This document shows, in pieces, positions 24,349 to 33,956 of a stretch of 64,000 nt of DNA. The translations under genes were made by a program, and so were the position numbers. The stretch is from Chrysemys picta bellii. Lineage: Eukaryota > Chordata > Testudines > Emydidae. The stretch spans positions 100,450,264 through 100,514,263 of the forward strand of contig NC_088797.1 of NCBI RefSeq assembly GCF_011386835.1, written 5' to 3'. Below the pieces are notes generated by a model. It was not told the DNA's origin and made no database searches. It worked only from the letters and a program-made list of their open reading frames with translations. The stretch's first letter is position 1; each line of letters opens with the position of its first letter.

Positions 24349-24923
24349 CAGGGCCAGCTCTGGCTTTTTTGCCGCCCCAAGCAAAAAAAAAAAAAATTGG
24401 GGTGGCCAGAACAGCAAAGCAAAAAAAAAACCTGTGGCGCAGCCGGAGCGGCAAAGCAGGAAAAAAAAAAATCTGCGGGGCAGCCGGAGCCAGGGTGCAG
24501 GGGAACTCCCTGCGCTGCAGACGTGACCCAGGGCGGAGGGGGAGGGAGTGGGGGGAGAGAGAGAAGGGGGACAGCCAGGGCTTCAGCGGGGCACTCGCCA
24601 CATGGCCCCAACCGCCCCACTCCTTGCTGGGAGGGCTCCACGCCGCTCCGGTCGGCGGGGAGGGAAGGACACGGGCTGCCCTGCCGGGCTTGCTACAGAC
24701 CTGGCACCAGCTGGGGCAGACGGAGCGTGCAGCCCGCTCCCAGCAGGGCACTCCCCTCCTCCGCGCTGCCACCCCCTACAGAGCAGCAGGATCAGCGAAC
24801 AAAACAAAACAAACAAACAAACAAAAAGCGGCCGTGCCACCCTAGGATTGGGCAGAATGCCGCCCCGTAGAATATGCCGCCCCAAGCACGAGCTTGCTCG
24901 ACTGGTGCCTGGAGCCGGCCCTG
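24349..24923 (-). mobile_element. hAT-type non-autonomous element
   Basis: Ends are CAGGGCCAGCTCTGG and CCTGGAGCCGGCCCTG, with an exact 8-bp duplication GATGAGGG (24341-24348 and 24924-24931). It is the family of 4179-4952 in reverse orientation. They share the CATTCTGCCCAATCCT phrase, the GTTT/AAAC-repeat stretch and the CCCCGCCGACCGGAGC-like core. Frames of up to 218 codons inside are repeat-derived and not genes. Confidence 0.92.
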
Positions 24924-25105
24924 GATGAGGGGGTGAGGAACTGTTTTCTCAATGACGAAGGTGTACTATAAAACATTTTTTCACATTTTAAAAAAATCCA
25001 CTTGTTTAGTTCACTAACTCTGCTTCTGTTTATCCATTCTAATCCTCCCTTAAATTTACTCCTGTCTCTTACCAGCACAATTTCTTTTTTTCTTATTCCC
25101 AGAAG

Positions 25106-25200
25106 TTACTGGATCAAGAGCCTGATTCCAAGAGGTGCTGAGCACGCGTAGATACCATTGCAGTCAATGACACTCTACACTTAATCAGGATCAGGCCCCA
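25106..25200. repeat. Eroded palindromic MITE-like repeat
   Basis: Arms AGCCTGATTCCAAGAGG and AATCAGGATCAGGCCCC flank CCATTGCAGTCAATGACAC. It belongs to the class of ancient folded repeats also seen at 13763 and 27259. Confidence 0.45.
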
Positions 25201-25244
25201 AGTAATTAAACAGCTGAAATTTTACCCATCATTTAGGAGTAATA

Positions 25245-25407
25245 TATACAGCCAATCCTACGACAGATGGTACATTCATGGTACAGACAATTGGTGGAAA
25301 AGAACCTGGAGGGAAACGTCGGGCACAGAGGGGCATTCCTTGATTTGCAGAAAGCACCTGACAAAGTACCTAGGCTACTTCTGAGGCCTCTGCTACAATT
25401 CTGTGGG
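25245..25407 (+). pseudogene. RTE-like LINE, segment 1 of 3 (reverse transcriptase)
   Basis: The frame reads QLVEKNLEGN, then GAFLDLQKAPDKVPR. The second is the FLDLEKAFDRVPR-type palm motif with one changed residue (F to P). It stops at the hAT insertion at 25408 and resumes after 25654. Assignment to the RTE group is inferred from this motif together with the C-terminal motifs of segments 2 and 3. Confidence 0.8.
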
Positions 25408-25654
25408 CAGGGCTGGCTCCAGGTTTTCTGCCGCCCCAAGCAGCAAAAAATAAAAAACAAAAGCTGCAGCAGCAGCACAATCGCACCATTCCACTCTTCG
25501 GCGGCAATTTGGTGGCAGGTCCTTCGCTCCGAGCGGGACTGAAGGACCTGCCGCCAAAGCGGACATGCCGCCCCAATAGTAGCCGGAGTGCCGCCCCTTG
25601 GTATTGGCCGCCCCAAGCACCTGCTTCTTTAGCTGGTGCCTGGAGCCGGCCCTG
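25408..25654 (-). mobile_element. hAT-type element inserted in the RTE-like LINE
   Basis: Ends are CAGGGCTGGCTCCAGG and GGTGCCTGGAGCCGGCCCTG, with an exact 8-bp duplication TCTGTGGG (25400-25407 and 25655-25662). It is 247 bp, the same family as 24349-24923 and in the same orientation. LINE coding continues on the far side, so it landed in a pre-existing LINE copy. Confidence 0.93.
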
Positions 25655-26311
25655 TCTGTGGGGTACCAGAGGACCTTCTCCAGATGCTGATGAGTTTGTA
25701 TAATGGTTCCATAACAAAAGTGAACAACCTTTGGTGTAATGGAGGGCTTCGAGATGAACACTGGAGTCCCCCAAGAATCTGCACTTAGTCTATTACTATT
25801 CATAATTGTGGTGGACTTCATAAGTAAGCAAATCCAAATGAATGGTCGTATGAAGTTGAGCTATGCAGATGAAATTGTGCTAATGGTGGATACTGAGGAA
25901 GATTTGGTCCCAGCAATTGATTCCTGGAATAGGGAACTAACAAACTATGGCCTCAAAATGAGTAAAGAAAAGACAGAAGTCATGTGGGTGACCCATGCAG
26001 AACCAAGATAGGTGAACATCAACATCGAGGGCCAGCACCTACACACGCTTTCTGCATTTAAGTATCTTGGAGATGGGTTAGTGGTAAATGGAGAAATCGA
26101 CAGAGAATTGCAAGCAAGACTGTTGAGCATGAAGGAAGAATAACACAAGGTGAGTGAAGTTACTTATAAACATGCTCAGACTACTTAAGTGATAACTATA
26201 TAAAACCATAGTAAGAGCAGCATTTTCGTACAGATCAGAGATATGGGCAACTAAAGAGAGGCACTTGAGAAGACTCGAAGCCATTGAAATGAGATGTTTG
26301 AGTGCAATGAG
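25655..26311 (+). pseudogene. RTE-like LINE, segment 2 of 3 (palm and thumb)
   Basis: An open frame (25739-26011) shows TGVPQESALSLLLFIIVVDF (the GVxQGSALSPLLF motif with G to E) and LSYADEIVLMVDTEEDL. The second is the catalytic YADD box, here YADE. The frame ends in LKMSKEKTEVMWV. After a stop the next frame gives FKYLGDGLVVNGE (26057) and a region equivalent to the YRSEIWATKERHLRRLEAIEMRCL stretch. The loss of the second catalytic Asp, stops and frameshifts show it is dead. The segment ends at the MITE that begins at 26312. In the family this protein reverse-transcribes LINE RNA at the nicked target. Confidence 0.88.
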
Positions 26312-26627
26312 AATACATTTAGGTGTCTGGTGGCAGCAAGCATCCCAACCCAGATTGACAAACTCGGGCTCACAGAGCTCATGCATGCTCTCTTTTAAAT
26401 TAGCTGTGTAGACAGCACTTTGAAGTTGCAACTTGGGCTGACGCTTGAGCTCTGAAGCCTAGGTGAGGGGTGGACTTCAGGGTCTGAGCTTCAGTCCAAC
26501 CTGCAGCTTACGGTGCTGTCTATACAGCTATTTTCAGAGTGTTTGTGTGAGCCCCACAAGCCCACGTCTGTCGATCTGGGCTGGGAGGCTCACTGCTGCA
26601 GGCTACCATGGGATGTGTAGAAGTAAC
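26312..26627. mobile_element. MITE inserted in the RTE-like LINE
   Basis: Long imperfect inverted arms lie at about 26329-26374 (GCAGCAAGCATCCCAACCCAG...) and 26552-26605 (GTCTGTCGATCTGGGCTGG...). The 7-bp repeat CAATGAG flanks them (26305-26311 and 26628-26634), with an 8-bp match but for one base. Removing it rejoins the coding of the flanking LINE segments, which confirms the borders to within a few bases. It is 316 bp; an 8-bp-type duplication would suggest hAT, but this is not certain. Confidence 0.75.
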
Positions 26628-26935
26628 CAATGAGGGGTGACGTTGCTGGGCCACATACGGAATGATGTCATCAAGAGTGAGATCAAGAGCTGCAGTATCA
26701 GAGAGAAGCTGCAAGAGAGGAGGCTGAAATGCTATGGGCAAGTTCGAAAGATGGGTGCAGGGAATCTTGTTAGGAAGGCATTTGAGACTAGAATTTGCAG
26801 GCAGAGAACAAGAGGACAGCCAAGAAAACAGTGGATAGACTATGTATGGGAGGACAAAGTAGATACGGAGAAAGTATTGGACTGGGAAGCTTGGAAAAAA
26901 TTGGTCCAGCGACCTGATCCCAGCTAGATGGGTAA
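26628..26935 (+). pseudogene. RTE-like LINE, segment 3 of 3 (C-terminus)
   Basis: A 96-codon frame (26637-26927) starts with VTLLGHIRNDVIKSE, then EKLQERRLKCYGQVRKM, RGQPRKQWIDYVWED, and ends WEAWKKLVQRPDPS before a stop. This CYGHVRRM...GRPRKRWID...W..LV...DP order is the usual C-terminal region of RTE-like LINEs. The protein end is followed directly by A-rich GGGGAGGAAGAAGAA, compatible with the short 3' tail of such elements. Confidence 0.88.
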
Positions 26936-28810
26936 AGGGGAGGAAGAAGAATATATAGGCTATCCTATGTGATTCCCTCACATCAATGGTTTCTGCTTGC
27001 CATTCTGTTGTATTTACTCTGTGCTTAAAACAAAAGTTCTAAAAGATATCCATCTGGTATCTATCAGCTATCATGTTGGTAATATATTGTGCATCTCTTA
27101 AGTAATACATTTGCATATAAAAGCTATTTAGTGTTTGACAATATCATTTGTTCATTCAGCTCCATGTCTCTATATCTAATTTGTTTCAATAGCACACATT
27201 TTAATGGGGATACAATAGTCATGTGTTGTAGCTGCTTCTTACATTGATACCTTTCTTGCAAGGTACTGAGCACCCTCAGCTTCCATTGACATGGTGAGGG
27301 TGTGCAGCACTGCACAAGGTTGGCCCCTATGTTGCAAATGCTTACTCATAAGAGTAATTCTTACTCGTGAGAAAAATTTCATTGAAGCCAATGAAATTAT
27401 TTGTGTAGGCAAGGACTCGTATGATGTGAATAATGGTTTGTGGGATGAAATCCCACAGGCCTGAACCAAAGCCCACTGAAGTAAGTAGAAAGACTCCCAC
27501 TAATTTCAATGGCATTTGAGATGCATGCTTAACTTTACTACTGCAAGTAGTCCTATGGACTTCAATAACACTACTCATAATAGTAAAATTAACCATGTGT
27601 CTAAATGTTTGCAGGACTGGAGCCTAAGTGAGAAAAATAATGCAGAAATCCACATCCTTTCAACTCCGATTGACTTCAGTAGGCGTTTAGGGCATTCAGT
27701 GGCTCTTGAGAGGCACTCAGCACTTTATGGGGTAGGTACCTATATGCAATGGCATTTGCTCAGACCATAGATAGCAGGTGAAAAGAAGCTAAAAATACAT
27801 TTTTGTAAACTTCATTCAGATAAATTTGCTTTTGCTGTACAATACACATTCTCCAGTGTTGTTGTTTGATATTAATTGTGATTTTTTTAAAATAATTAAT
27901 AATATCTAACTGGAGATAGCAAGGGCTTGGTGTAAGAAATAATTACAAACTTAGCATAATTATTAGATACACAGGCAGAGTTAAAACAAAATAACAATGT
28001 CCATACTGAGTCTCACGATAGCTTGAGATAATGATCTCTCACTTTTAGAGGAACTGGGTGTTCTCATTTAGTTTGTTTAGAAACTACTATAGTTTCTTAT
28101 AGCCTGATGCTCTGACACAGTAAGCACCTCTTGTTATATGCAGCACCCTCAATTCCCTGTGATTTCAAAGTACATTGAGGATGCTAAGCATCTTGAGGTA
28201 CCAGCCCTTTTAAACTCACCAGCAGGTAACCAATGAATTATCAACTGAAAATTGATATGCACACAAAAACGGGATTGCATCATTTGGTGGCATTTGTATT
28301 GCACTGTACCACACCTTGAATTATATGTCATATAATCCTTGAATTGGGCCATCCCAATATTGAGACTAGTGTAGAGAAACTAAGTGGAATGATTATTAAT
28401 GCAAAATAATTTTTCCACTCACATTCACAAGTAAATATTCTCCAAGTATCCTGCAGACTCTTGACTACGGTCATAAAAACACTATTGTTTAATATTGTCA
28501 GGTTCAAGACGTCTATAAATAAAATGCAGGCTGTTCTTTTCTGTAATGTTTTTTGTAAACTGTACTGAAGTAAACATATTTAAAATCAATAAGCACTACA
28601 GAACATTTTAGTTCAAAGATCATTTTTCTTCCTTTGGTTCTTGTAGTTAAATATGGATACTTTGTTACAGTTGTGCAATAGAGTTGTCAACACCATACTT
28701 TACAGATAGGTTTCTTATGTGGAAAATTAATATGGAAGGTCATTTTTGATAAGCAAGGAGAGATAGGTCAGTAGCATGTATTGTACGTTTCTTCCAAGCC
28801 CTCAACCATC
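26936..28810. other. A/T-rich DNA with eroded palindromic repeats
   Basis: No gene. Eroded folded repeats occur at about 27259-27328 (GGTACTGAGCACCCTCAGC, GGTGAGGGTGTGCAGCAC), 27400-27625 (centred on GTCCTATGGACTTCAATAAC) and 28100-28210. The short frames here contain only these repeat phrases. Confidence 0.5.
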
Positions 28811-29109
28811 TAAGGGTATGTCTACACTACAGGATTAATCCGAATTTATATAATTCGAATTTTGGAAACAGATTGTATAAAGTCGAATGTATGCGGCCAC
28901 ACTAAGCACATTAATTCGGTGGTGTGCGTCCATGTACCAGGGCTAGCGTCGATTTCCGGAGTGTTGCACTGTGGGTAGCTATCCCATAGCTATCCCATAG
29001 TTCCCGCAGTCTCCCCCGCCCATTGGAATTCTGGGTTGAGATCCCAGTGCCTGATGGGGCAAAAAACATTGTCGCAGATGGTTCTGGGTACAGCCTCACC
29101 CCTCCCTCC

Positions 29110-30474
29110 ATGAAAGCAATGGCAGACAATAATTTTGCGCCTTTTTTCCTGCGTGAACACTGCAGACTCCATACCACGGCAAGCATGGAGCTCGCTCAGC
29201 TCAAGACAGCAGTCATGAACATTGTAAACACCTCGCGCGTTCTCATGCAGTTTATGCTGAGCCAGGACCAGAAAAACGAGGCGAGGAAGCGGCGGCGATG
29301 GCAGCACAGCGACAAGTGTGATGAGGACATGGACATGGACATGGACACAGAATTCTTTCAAACCGCGGGCCCCGGTGCTTTGGAGATCATGTTAATGGGG
29401 CAGGTTCTATCCGTGAAACGCCGATTCTGGGCCCGGGAAACAAGCACAGACTGGTGGGACCGCATAGTGTTGCAGGTGTGGGACGATTCCCAGTGGCTGC
29501 GAAACTTTCGCATGTGTAAGGGCACTTTCATGGAACTTTGTGACTTGCTGTCCTCTGCACTGAAACGCCAGAATACCAAGAGGAGAGCAGCCCTCACAGT
29601 TGAGAAGCGAGTGGCGATAGCCCTGTGGAAGCTTGTGACACCAGACAGCTACTGGTCAGTCGGGAATCAATTTGGAATGGGCAAATCTACTGTGGGGGCT
29701 GCTGTGATGCAAGTAGCCAAAGCAATCACTGAGGTGCTGCTACGAAAGGTAGTGACTCTGGGAAATGTGCAGGTCATAGTGGATGGCTTTGTTGCAATGG
29801 GATTCCCTAACTGTGGTGGGGCGATAGATGGAACCTATATCCCTATCTTGGCACCGGAGCACCAGGGTACCCAGTACATAAACCGCAAGGGGTACTTTTC
29901 AATGGTGCTGCAACCACTTGTGGATCACAAGGGACGTTTCACCAACATCAACGTGGGCTGGCCGGGAAGGGTTCATGATGCTCGCGTCTTCAGGAACACT
30001 ACTCTGTTTAAACGGCTGCAGCAAGGCACTTACTTCCCGGACCAGAAAATAACCGTTGGGAATGTTGAAATGCCAATAGTTATTCTTGGGGACCCAGCCT
30101 ACCCCTTAATGCCATGGCTCATGAAGCCATACACAGGCAGCCTGGACAGGAGGCAGGAGCTGTTCAACTACAGGCTGAGCAAGTGCAGAATGGTAGTAGA
30201 ATGTGCATTTGGCCATTTAAAAGGTCGCTGGTGATCGTTACTGACTCGCTCAGACCTCAATATCCCCATTGTTATTTCTGCTTGCTGTGTGCTCCACAAT
30301 CTCTGTGAAAGTAAGGGGGAGACCTTTATGGCGGGATGGGAGGCTGAGGCAAATCACCTGGCTGCTGATTACACGCAGCCAGACACCAGGGCGATTAGAA
30401 GAGCACACCAGGAAGCGCTGTGCATCAGAGAAGCTTTGAAAACCAGTTTCATGACTGGCCAGGCTACAGTGTGA
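29110..30474 (+). pseudogene. Harbinger transposase (HARBI1-like), one premature stop
   Basis: This DDE_Tnp_4-type endonuclease cuts and rejoins the Harbinger element, normally with help from the Myb-like partner. ATG 29110 is the first true ATG in the open frame; 29185 is an alternative start. A helix-turn-helix-like region (KRVAIALWKLV to GKSTVGAAV) covers about residues 165-200. The catalytic triad is visible: D240 in AIDGTYIPI, D328 in ILGDPAYPL and E364 in VVECAFGHLKG, with D-35-E spacing. Codon 375 is TGA (30232-30234, context TGG TGA TCG), which a single C-to-T change at a CpG would explain. Past it the same frame stays open to TGA at 30472-30474 (454 codons in all), through VLHNLCES and IREALKTSFMTG. 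The break removes the last ~80 residues but not the catalytic triad. HARBI1-like proteins usually have 350-450 residues. Confidence 0.93.
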
Positions 30475-30575
30475 AATTTCTGTTTGTTTCTCCTTCATGA
30501 AAACCCGCCCCCTTTATTGACTCATTCTCTGTAAGGAACCCACCCTCCCCCTTCCCCCAGCTTGCTTTCAAAGGA

Positions 30576-30615
30576 AATAAAGTCACTATCGTTTAAAAAT
30601 CATTTATTCTTTATT
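30576..30615. terminator. Bidirectional poly(A) signals between converging genes
   Basis: AATAAA at 30576-30581 serves the plus-strand transposase, 100 bases after its stop. On the minus strand AATAAA occurs twice (complement of 30603-30608 and 30610-30615), placed beyond the Myb-like gene. Position and sequence fit; use is inferred. Confidence 0.6.
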
Positions 30616-31544
30616 AATTGATTAAAAAAGAGGGAGAGAACCCGGGTGGGGTTTGGGAGGAGGATCAGTGGGAAGGAAAAGGCCACTAAAAAAAGGTTTA
30701 AAAATGACAGCCTTTTGCTTGGGCTGTCCACTGGGGTGGAATGGGAGGGTGTACAGAGCCTCCCCCCCCTCCCGCGTTCTTACACGTCTGGGTGAGGAGG
30801 CTATGGAACATGGTGAGGGGGGAGGGGGTTATACAGGGGCTGTAGCGGCACTCTGTTATCCTGCTGCCGTTCCTGAAGCTCCACCAGACGCCAGAGCATG
30901 TCTGTTTGCTCACGCAGCAGCCCCAGCATTGCATCCTGCCTCCTCTAATCTTCCTGCTGCCACCTCTCATCTCGAGTGTCTCTCCTCTCTTCACATTGGA
31001 CCCTCATGTCCTCACGTTGGTCCCTCCTGTCCTCACATTCACTGGCTTCTTTCCTATACTTTGAAACCGTGTCCTTCCACTCATTCAGATGAGCTCTTTC
31101 ACTGTGGGTGGATTCCATGATTTCTGCAAACATCTCGTCTCGCGTCTTCTTTTTCCGATGCCTTATCTGAGATAGCCTTCGGGACGGAGGAGGGAGGCTT
31201 GAAAAATTTGCAGCTGCTGGAGGGAGGGAAAAAAGGAGAGAATTTTTTAAAAAGATACATTTTGCAGAACAATGCTTATACTCTTTCACGGTGACCAACA
31301 CTATTCACATTACATAGCACATGTGATTTCTGTGCAAGGTCGCATTTTGCCTCTTAATATTGAGCGCCTGTGGCTTTGCTGCTAGAGGTCACAGACGCAG
31401 GTCCGGACAACAGAATTCGGCTTGCATGCGGCCATGGTAAGCCATTGTCTTTCGGCTTCTGCACCCTCCTTTCCCACATCCCAAGCAAAGCCCGTTGAGT
31501 GCTGCGGTTTTCCTGTTAACCTTCAGCAGCAGAAAACAAACTAA

Positions 31545-32167
31545 GCCCCCTCCCCATCCAATTCTCTGGATGATCGCTTTATCCCTCCCCGCACTGCATG
31601 GCTGGTATCAGGGAAGATCCCTGCAGGAACCAAACTAACACCCCCCACCCCGCCATGAATTCTCTGGGATGATCGCTTTATCCCTCCCCCCACCGCGTGG
31701 CTGGTATCAGGGAAGATCCCTGCTAGCCAAACGCGAAAAGCTCTGGGCCAATTCCCCACCCCCCCTGAGCTTGGCTATCTGCAGGGAAGGATTTCTTTTC
31801 AGCCACAGGCAAACAGCCCAGTAGGAACGGCCACCTCTGTCCCCTTAATTAAATTCCCGTATTTCAACCAGGTTACCATGAGCGATATCACTCTCCTGAG
31901 GATTACACAGCAAGATAAAGAACGGATGTTGCTTGAATGCCAGCAAACACCGGACCATGCGCTGCCAGGCTTTCTCATGCAATGATACCAGATTACTTGC
32001 TGCAAGCATGGCGTGGTCAAGTGTCCTACCATGGAGGACGGAATAAAGCTGCATTGCCCAGAAACCTTGTGGCAAGGCTTTTGGAGTACCTCCAGGAGAG
32101 CTTCATGGAGATGTCCCTGGAGGATTTCCGCTCCATCCCCAGACACGTTAACAGATTTTTCCAGTAG
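31545..32167 (+). pseudogene. Unexplained third Harbinger reading frame with repeated N-terminus
   Basis: This lies on the plus strand inside the minus-strand gene's intron. One frame is open from 31545 to 31982 except for TGA at 31656. A single lost base near 31945 then shifts coding to the frame ending at TAG 32165-32167. The N-terminal part carries a 99-bp (33-codon) tandem unit in frame: DDRFIPPRTAWLVSGKIPAG and DDRFIPPPTAWLVSGKIPAS (from 31569 and 31668). ATG 31878 starts the stretch MSDITLLRITQQDKERMLLE. The C-terminal part reads AMIPDYLLQAWRGQVSYHGG, then ESFMEMSLEDFRSIPRHV. ATTAAA lies at 32214. No known domain is recognised, nor a promoter; upstream TAA at 31542 closes the frame. The minus strand is also partly open here (31799-32188 and 31541-31759), so the coding strand is an inference from residue make-up. 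It could be a third element protein, a captured host exon, or chance. Confidence 0.45.
31560..31725. repeat. 99-bp tandem duplication inside the Harbinger element
   Basis: Two units share GATGATCGCTTTATCCCTCC and GGCTGGTATCAGGGAAGATC (first unit from 31569, second from 31668). They differ at a few bases and in the linker. The period is a multiple of three, so the frame is kept. Confidence 0.85.
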
Positions 32168-33189
32168 CTGTACTGGCTGTGAATGCATCCCAAGTCCTCA
32201 GGGCAAAGTAATCATTAAAAAACACTTGCTTTTAAAACAAGTTTTATATTTTAAAAGGTAAATTCACCTGAGGTCCCTTCCATGGGGTCATGGTCTTGGA
32301 TACTGGCTTGGGAGGGTTGGGAGGGTACTTCAGTCAGGCTGAGAAAAAGTTTCTGGCTGTTGGGGAGAACAGAGTGCTGGGTGCTCTCTGCAAGTTTGTC
32401 CTCCTCCTCCTCTTCCCCGTCCGCAGAATCCTCAGGTGTAGCTGATGAGATTATCCCCGCCTCGGAATCCACAGTCAGAGGTGGGGTAGTGGTGGCGGCC
32501 ACCCCTAGAATTGCATGCAGCTCAGCGTAGAAGCGGCATGTCTGTGGCTCTGACCCAGAGTGACTGTTTGCCTCCTTTGTTTTCTGATAGGCTTGTCTGA
32601 GCTCCTTGACTTTCACACGGCACTCCTCTGAGTCCCTATTGTGGCCTCTCTCCATCATGCCCTTGGAGATTTTTTCAAAAGTTTTGGCATTTCGTCTTTT
32701 CAAACGAAGTTCTGCTAGCACTGAATCCTCTCCCCATATAGTGATCAGATCCAGTACCTCCCGTATGGTCCATGCTGGTGGTCTTTTTCGATTATCGGCC
32801 TGCATGGTTACCTGTGCTGATGAGCTCTCTGTGGTCACCTGTGGTCTCCACGCTGGGCAAACAGGAAATAAAATTCAAATGTTTGTGGGGCTTTTCCTGT
32901 CTACCTGGCCAGTGCATCCAAGTTCAGATTGCTGCCCAGAGCGGTCACAATGGTGCACTGTGGGATAGCTCCCGGAGGCCAATACCATCGAATTGCGGCC
33001 ACACTAACCCTAATTTGAAATGACAATATCGATTTTGGCACAACTCTGCTCGTCAGGGTGGAGTACAGAAATCGATTTTAAGAGCCCTTTATTTCAAAAT
33101 AAACGGCTTCGTTGTGTGGACAGGTGTAGGGTTAATTAGATTTAACGCTGCTAAATCCAAATTAAAGTCATAGTGTAGACCAGGCCTAT

Positions 33190-33679
33190 GAGTATCCCCT
33201 GAATATTTGGAGATATTCTTTTCATACGTTGTTAAGTAGTTAGTAACTTCTTCAGATATTTATGATAGGATTAAGCTTGGGTATGCAATCATGTGAAACA
33301 GACATTTTCTGCATGCCTGGTTTTAGCTGATTATATTTTTTTAATAAGCCTTGGCATACACATTATTAGCACAGACACATCTTGAAAGCCTCATAGTGAT
33401 GTTAGAAAGATGTCTGTCTTCATGGACTTGAATCGTAGATTTTTATTTTAAAATCAAAATGTGTTTAATGATGATAGTATATAGTACTAACAATTCTTTT
33501 CAGACCTCCCTTCTAAGGGTCTGATGGGAGATAGTAGGCTGGACACTAGTAATTCAAAACAGACAAGGCCTGATTCTCCACTGCCTGCACCTCGCATGGT
33601 ATTTACAGCTGCACAGAATGTATGCATACTCACCATTGCGTTTTGCAATGAATAAATACCCAAGTTGCAAAGGAGACTT
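33190..33679. other. A/T-rich intergenic DNA, nothing recognised
   Basis: No gene or repeat termini that I can identify between the Harbinger element and the next MITE. Confidence 0.55.
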
Positions 33680-33956
33680 AGGGCTTATATTTAAGGCTAA
33701 ATAGTGCATGGCAAGCTATGGTGTAAATCTACAGCACTCTTACCTGCGGCACACTAAGTGGCCATATGGACCCTGCTACCGTGCACTGAGTTCCACAGAT
33801 TGCTTTACTCTAAACAGTAGTGCGTCAAAATGCACAATGGAGCTTTTAGAGCACAGCAGCGGGATACACATGGTCACTTCATGCAATGGCAGATTGATAC
33901 ACTGTAGATTTACATCCCAGTTTCTTGCTCACTAAATCACTGTATAGACAAGCCCT
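33680..33956. mobile_element. MITE with ~60-bp inverted arms
   Basis: The left arm (AGGGCTTATATTTAAGGC...GGTGTAAATCTACAGCAC) matches the complement of the right arm (GTGTAGATTTACATCCC-like...GTATAGACAAGCCCT) over about 60 bases with mismatches. AGGGCTTGTCTA-type ends occur in several turtle MITEs. No clean target duplication; size 277 bp. Confidence 0.65.

Larger units (their letters stand above)
30945..32805 (-). pseudogene. Harbinger Myb/SANT-like DNA-binding protein, two exons
   Basis: Exon 1 runs 32805-32268 and exon 2 runs 31216-30945, spliced across a 1051-bp GT...AG intron in phase 1. The donor is CAG|GTGAAT; the acceptor is a pyrimidine tract, then CCAG|CAG. The joined length divides by three (269 codons plus stop). 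Exon 1 holds a Myb/SANT-like trihelix domain (about residues 9-100): RPPAWTIREVLDLI, ERGHNRDSEECRVKVKELRQ, CRFYAELHAILG. An acidic EEEEED stretch and a Ser/Pro-rich tail follow. Exon 2 is highly charged (RHRKKKTRDEMF, then Arg/Glu-rich, probably coiled coil). It stops at TAG (30945-30947), beyond which the same frame continues 48 codons to 30801 (LLREQTDMLWRLVEL), so this TAG looks premature. In the family this partner binds transposon ends and carries the transposase to the nucleus. A GTG at 32838 extends the frame, but ATG 32805 fits the domain start better. Confidence 0.87.
28814..33186. mobile_element. Near-complete PIF/Harbinger DNA transposon
   Basis: This 4.37-kb element has inverted ends GGGTATGTCTACACTA and TAGTGTAGACCAGGCC, next to TAA (28811-28813) on the left and TAT (33187-33189) on the right, an eroded 3-bp target duplication. 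It has the two proteins typical of the superfamily. One is a DDE transposase on the plus strand (29110-30474). The other is a Myb/SANT-like protein on the minus strand (30945-32805). The two genes converge on a short region with poly(A) signals for both. Each has only one premature stop, so the copy is old but little eroded. A third open region (31545-32167) lies in the intron of the minus-strand gene. Confidence 0.93.

Noticed and set aside
24189..24885. Several frames of 100-218 codons
   Set aside because: They are contained in or run into a hAT element; Lys and Arg runs reflect A- and GC-rich repeats.
26520..26981. 153-codon minus-strand frame
   Set aside because: It is antisense to the RTE-like LINE C-terminus and the MITE.
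29023..29109. Upstream extension of the transposase frame
   Set aside because: It begins at a TTG; the first ATG in frame is 29110.
31799..32188. 129-codon minus-strand frame as a Myb-like gene exon
   Set aside because: The two good exons join in phase without it, and its residue make-up (Cys/His/Trp-rich, no motif) is less protein-like than the plus strand.
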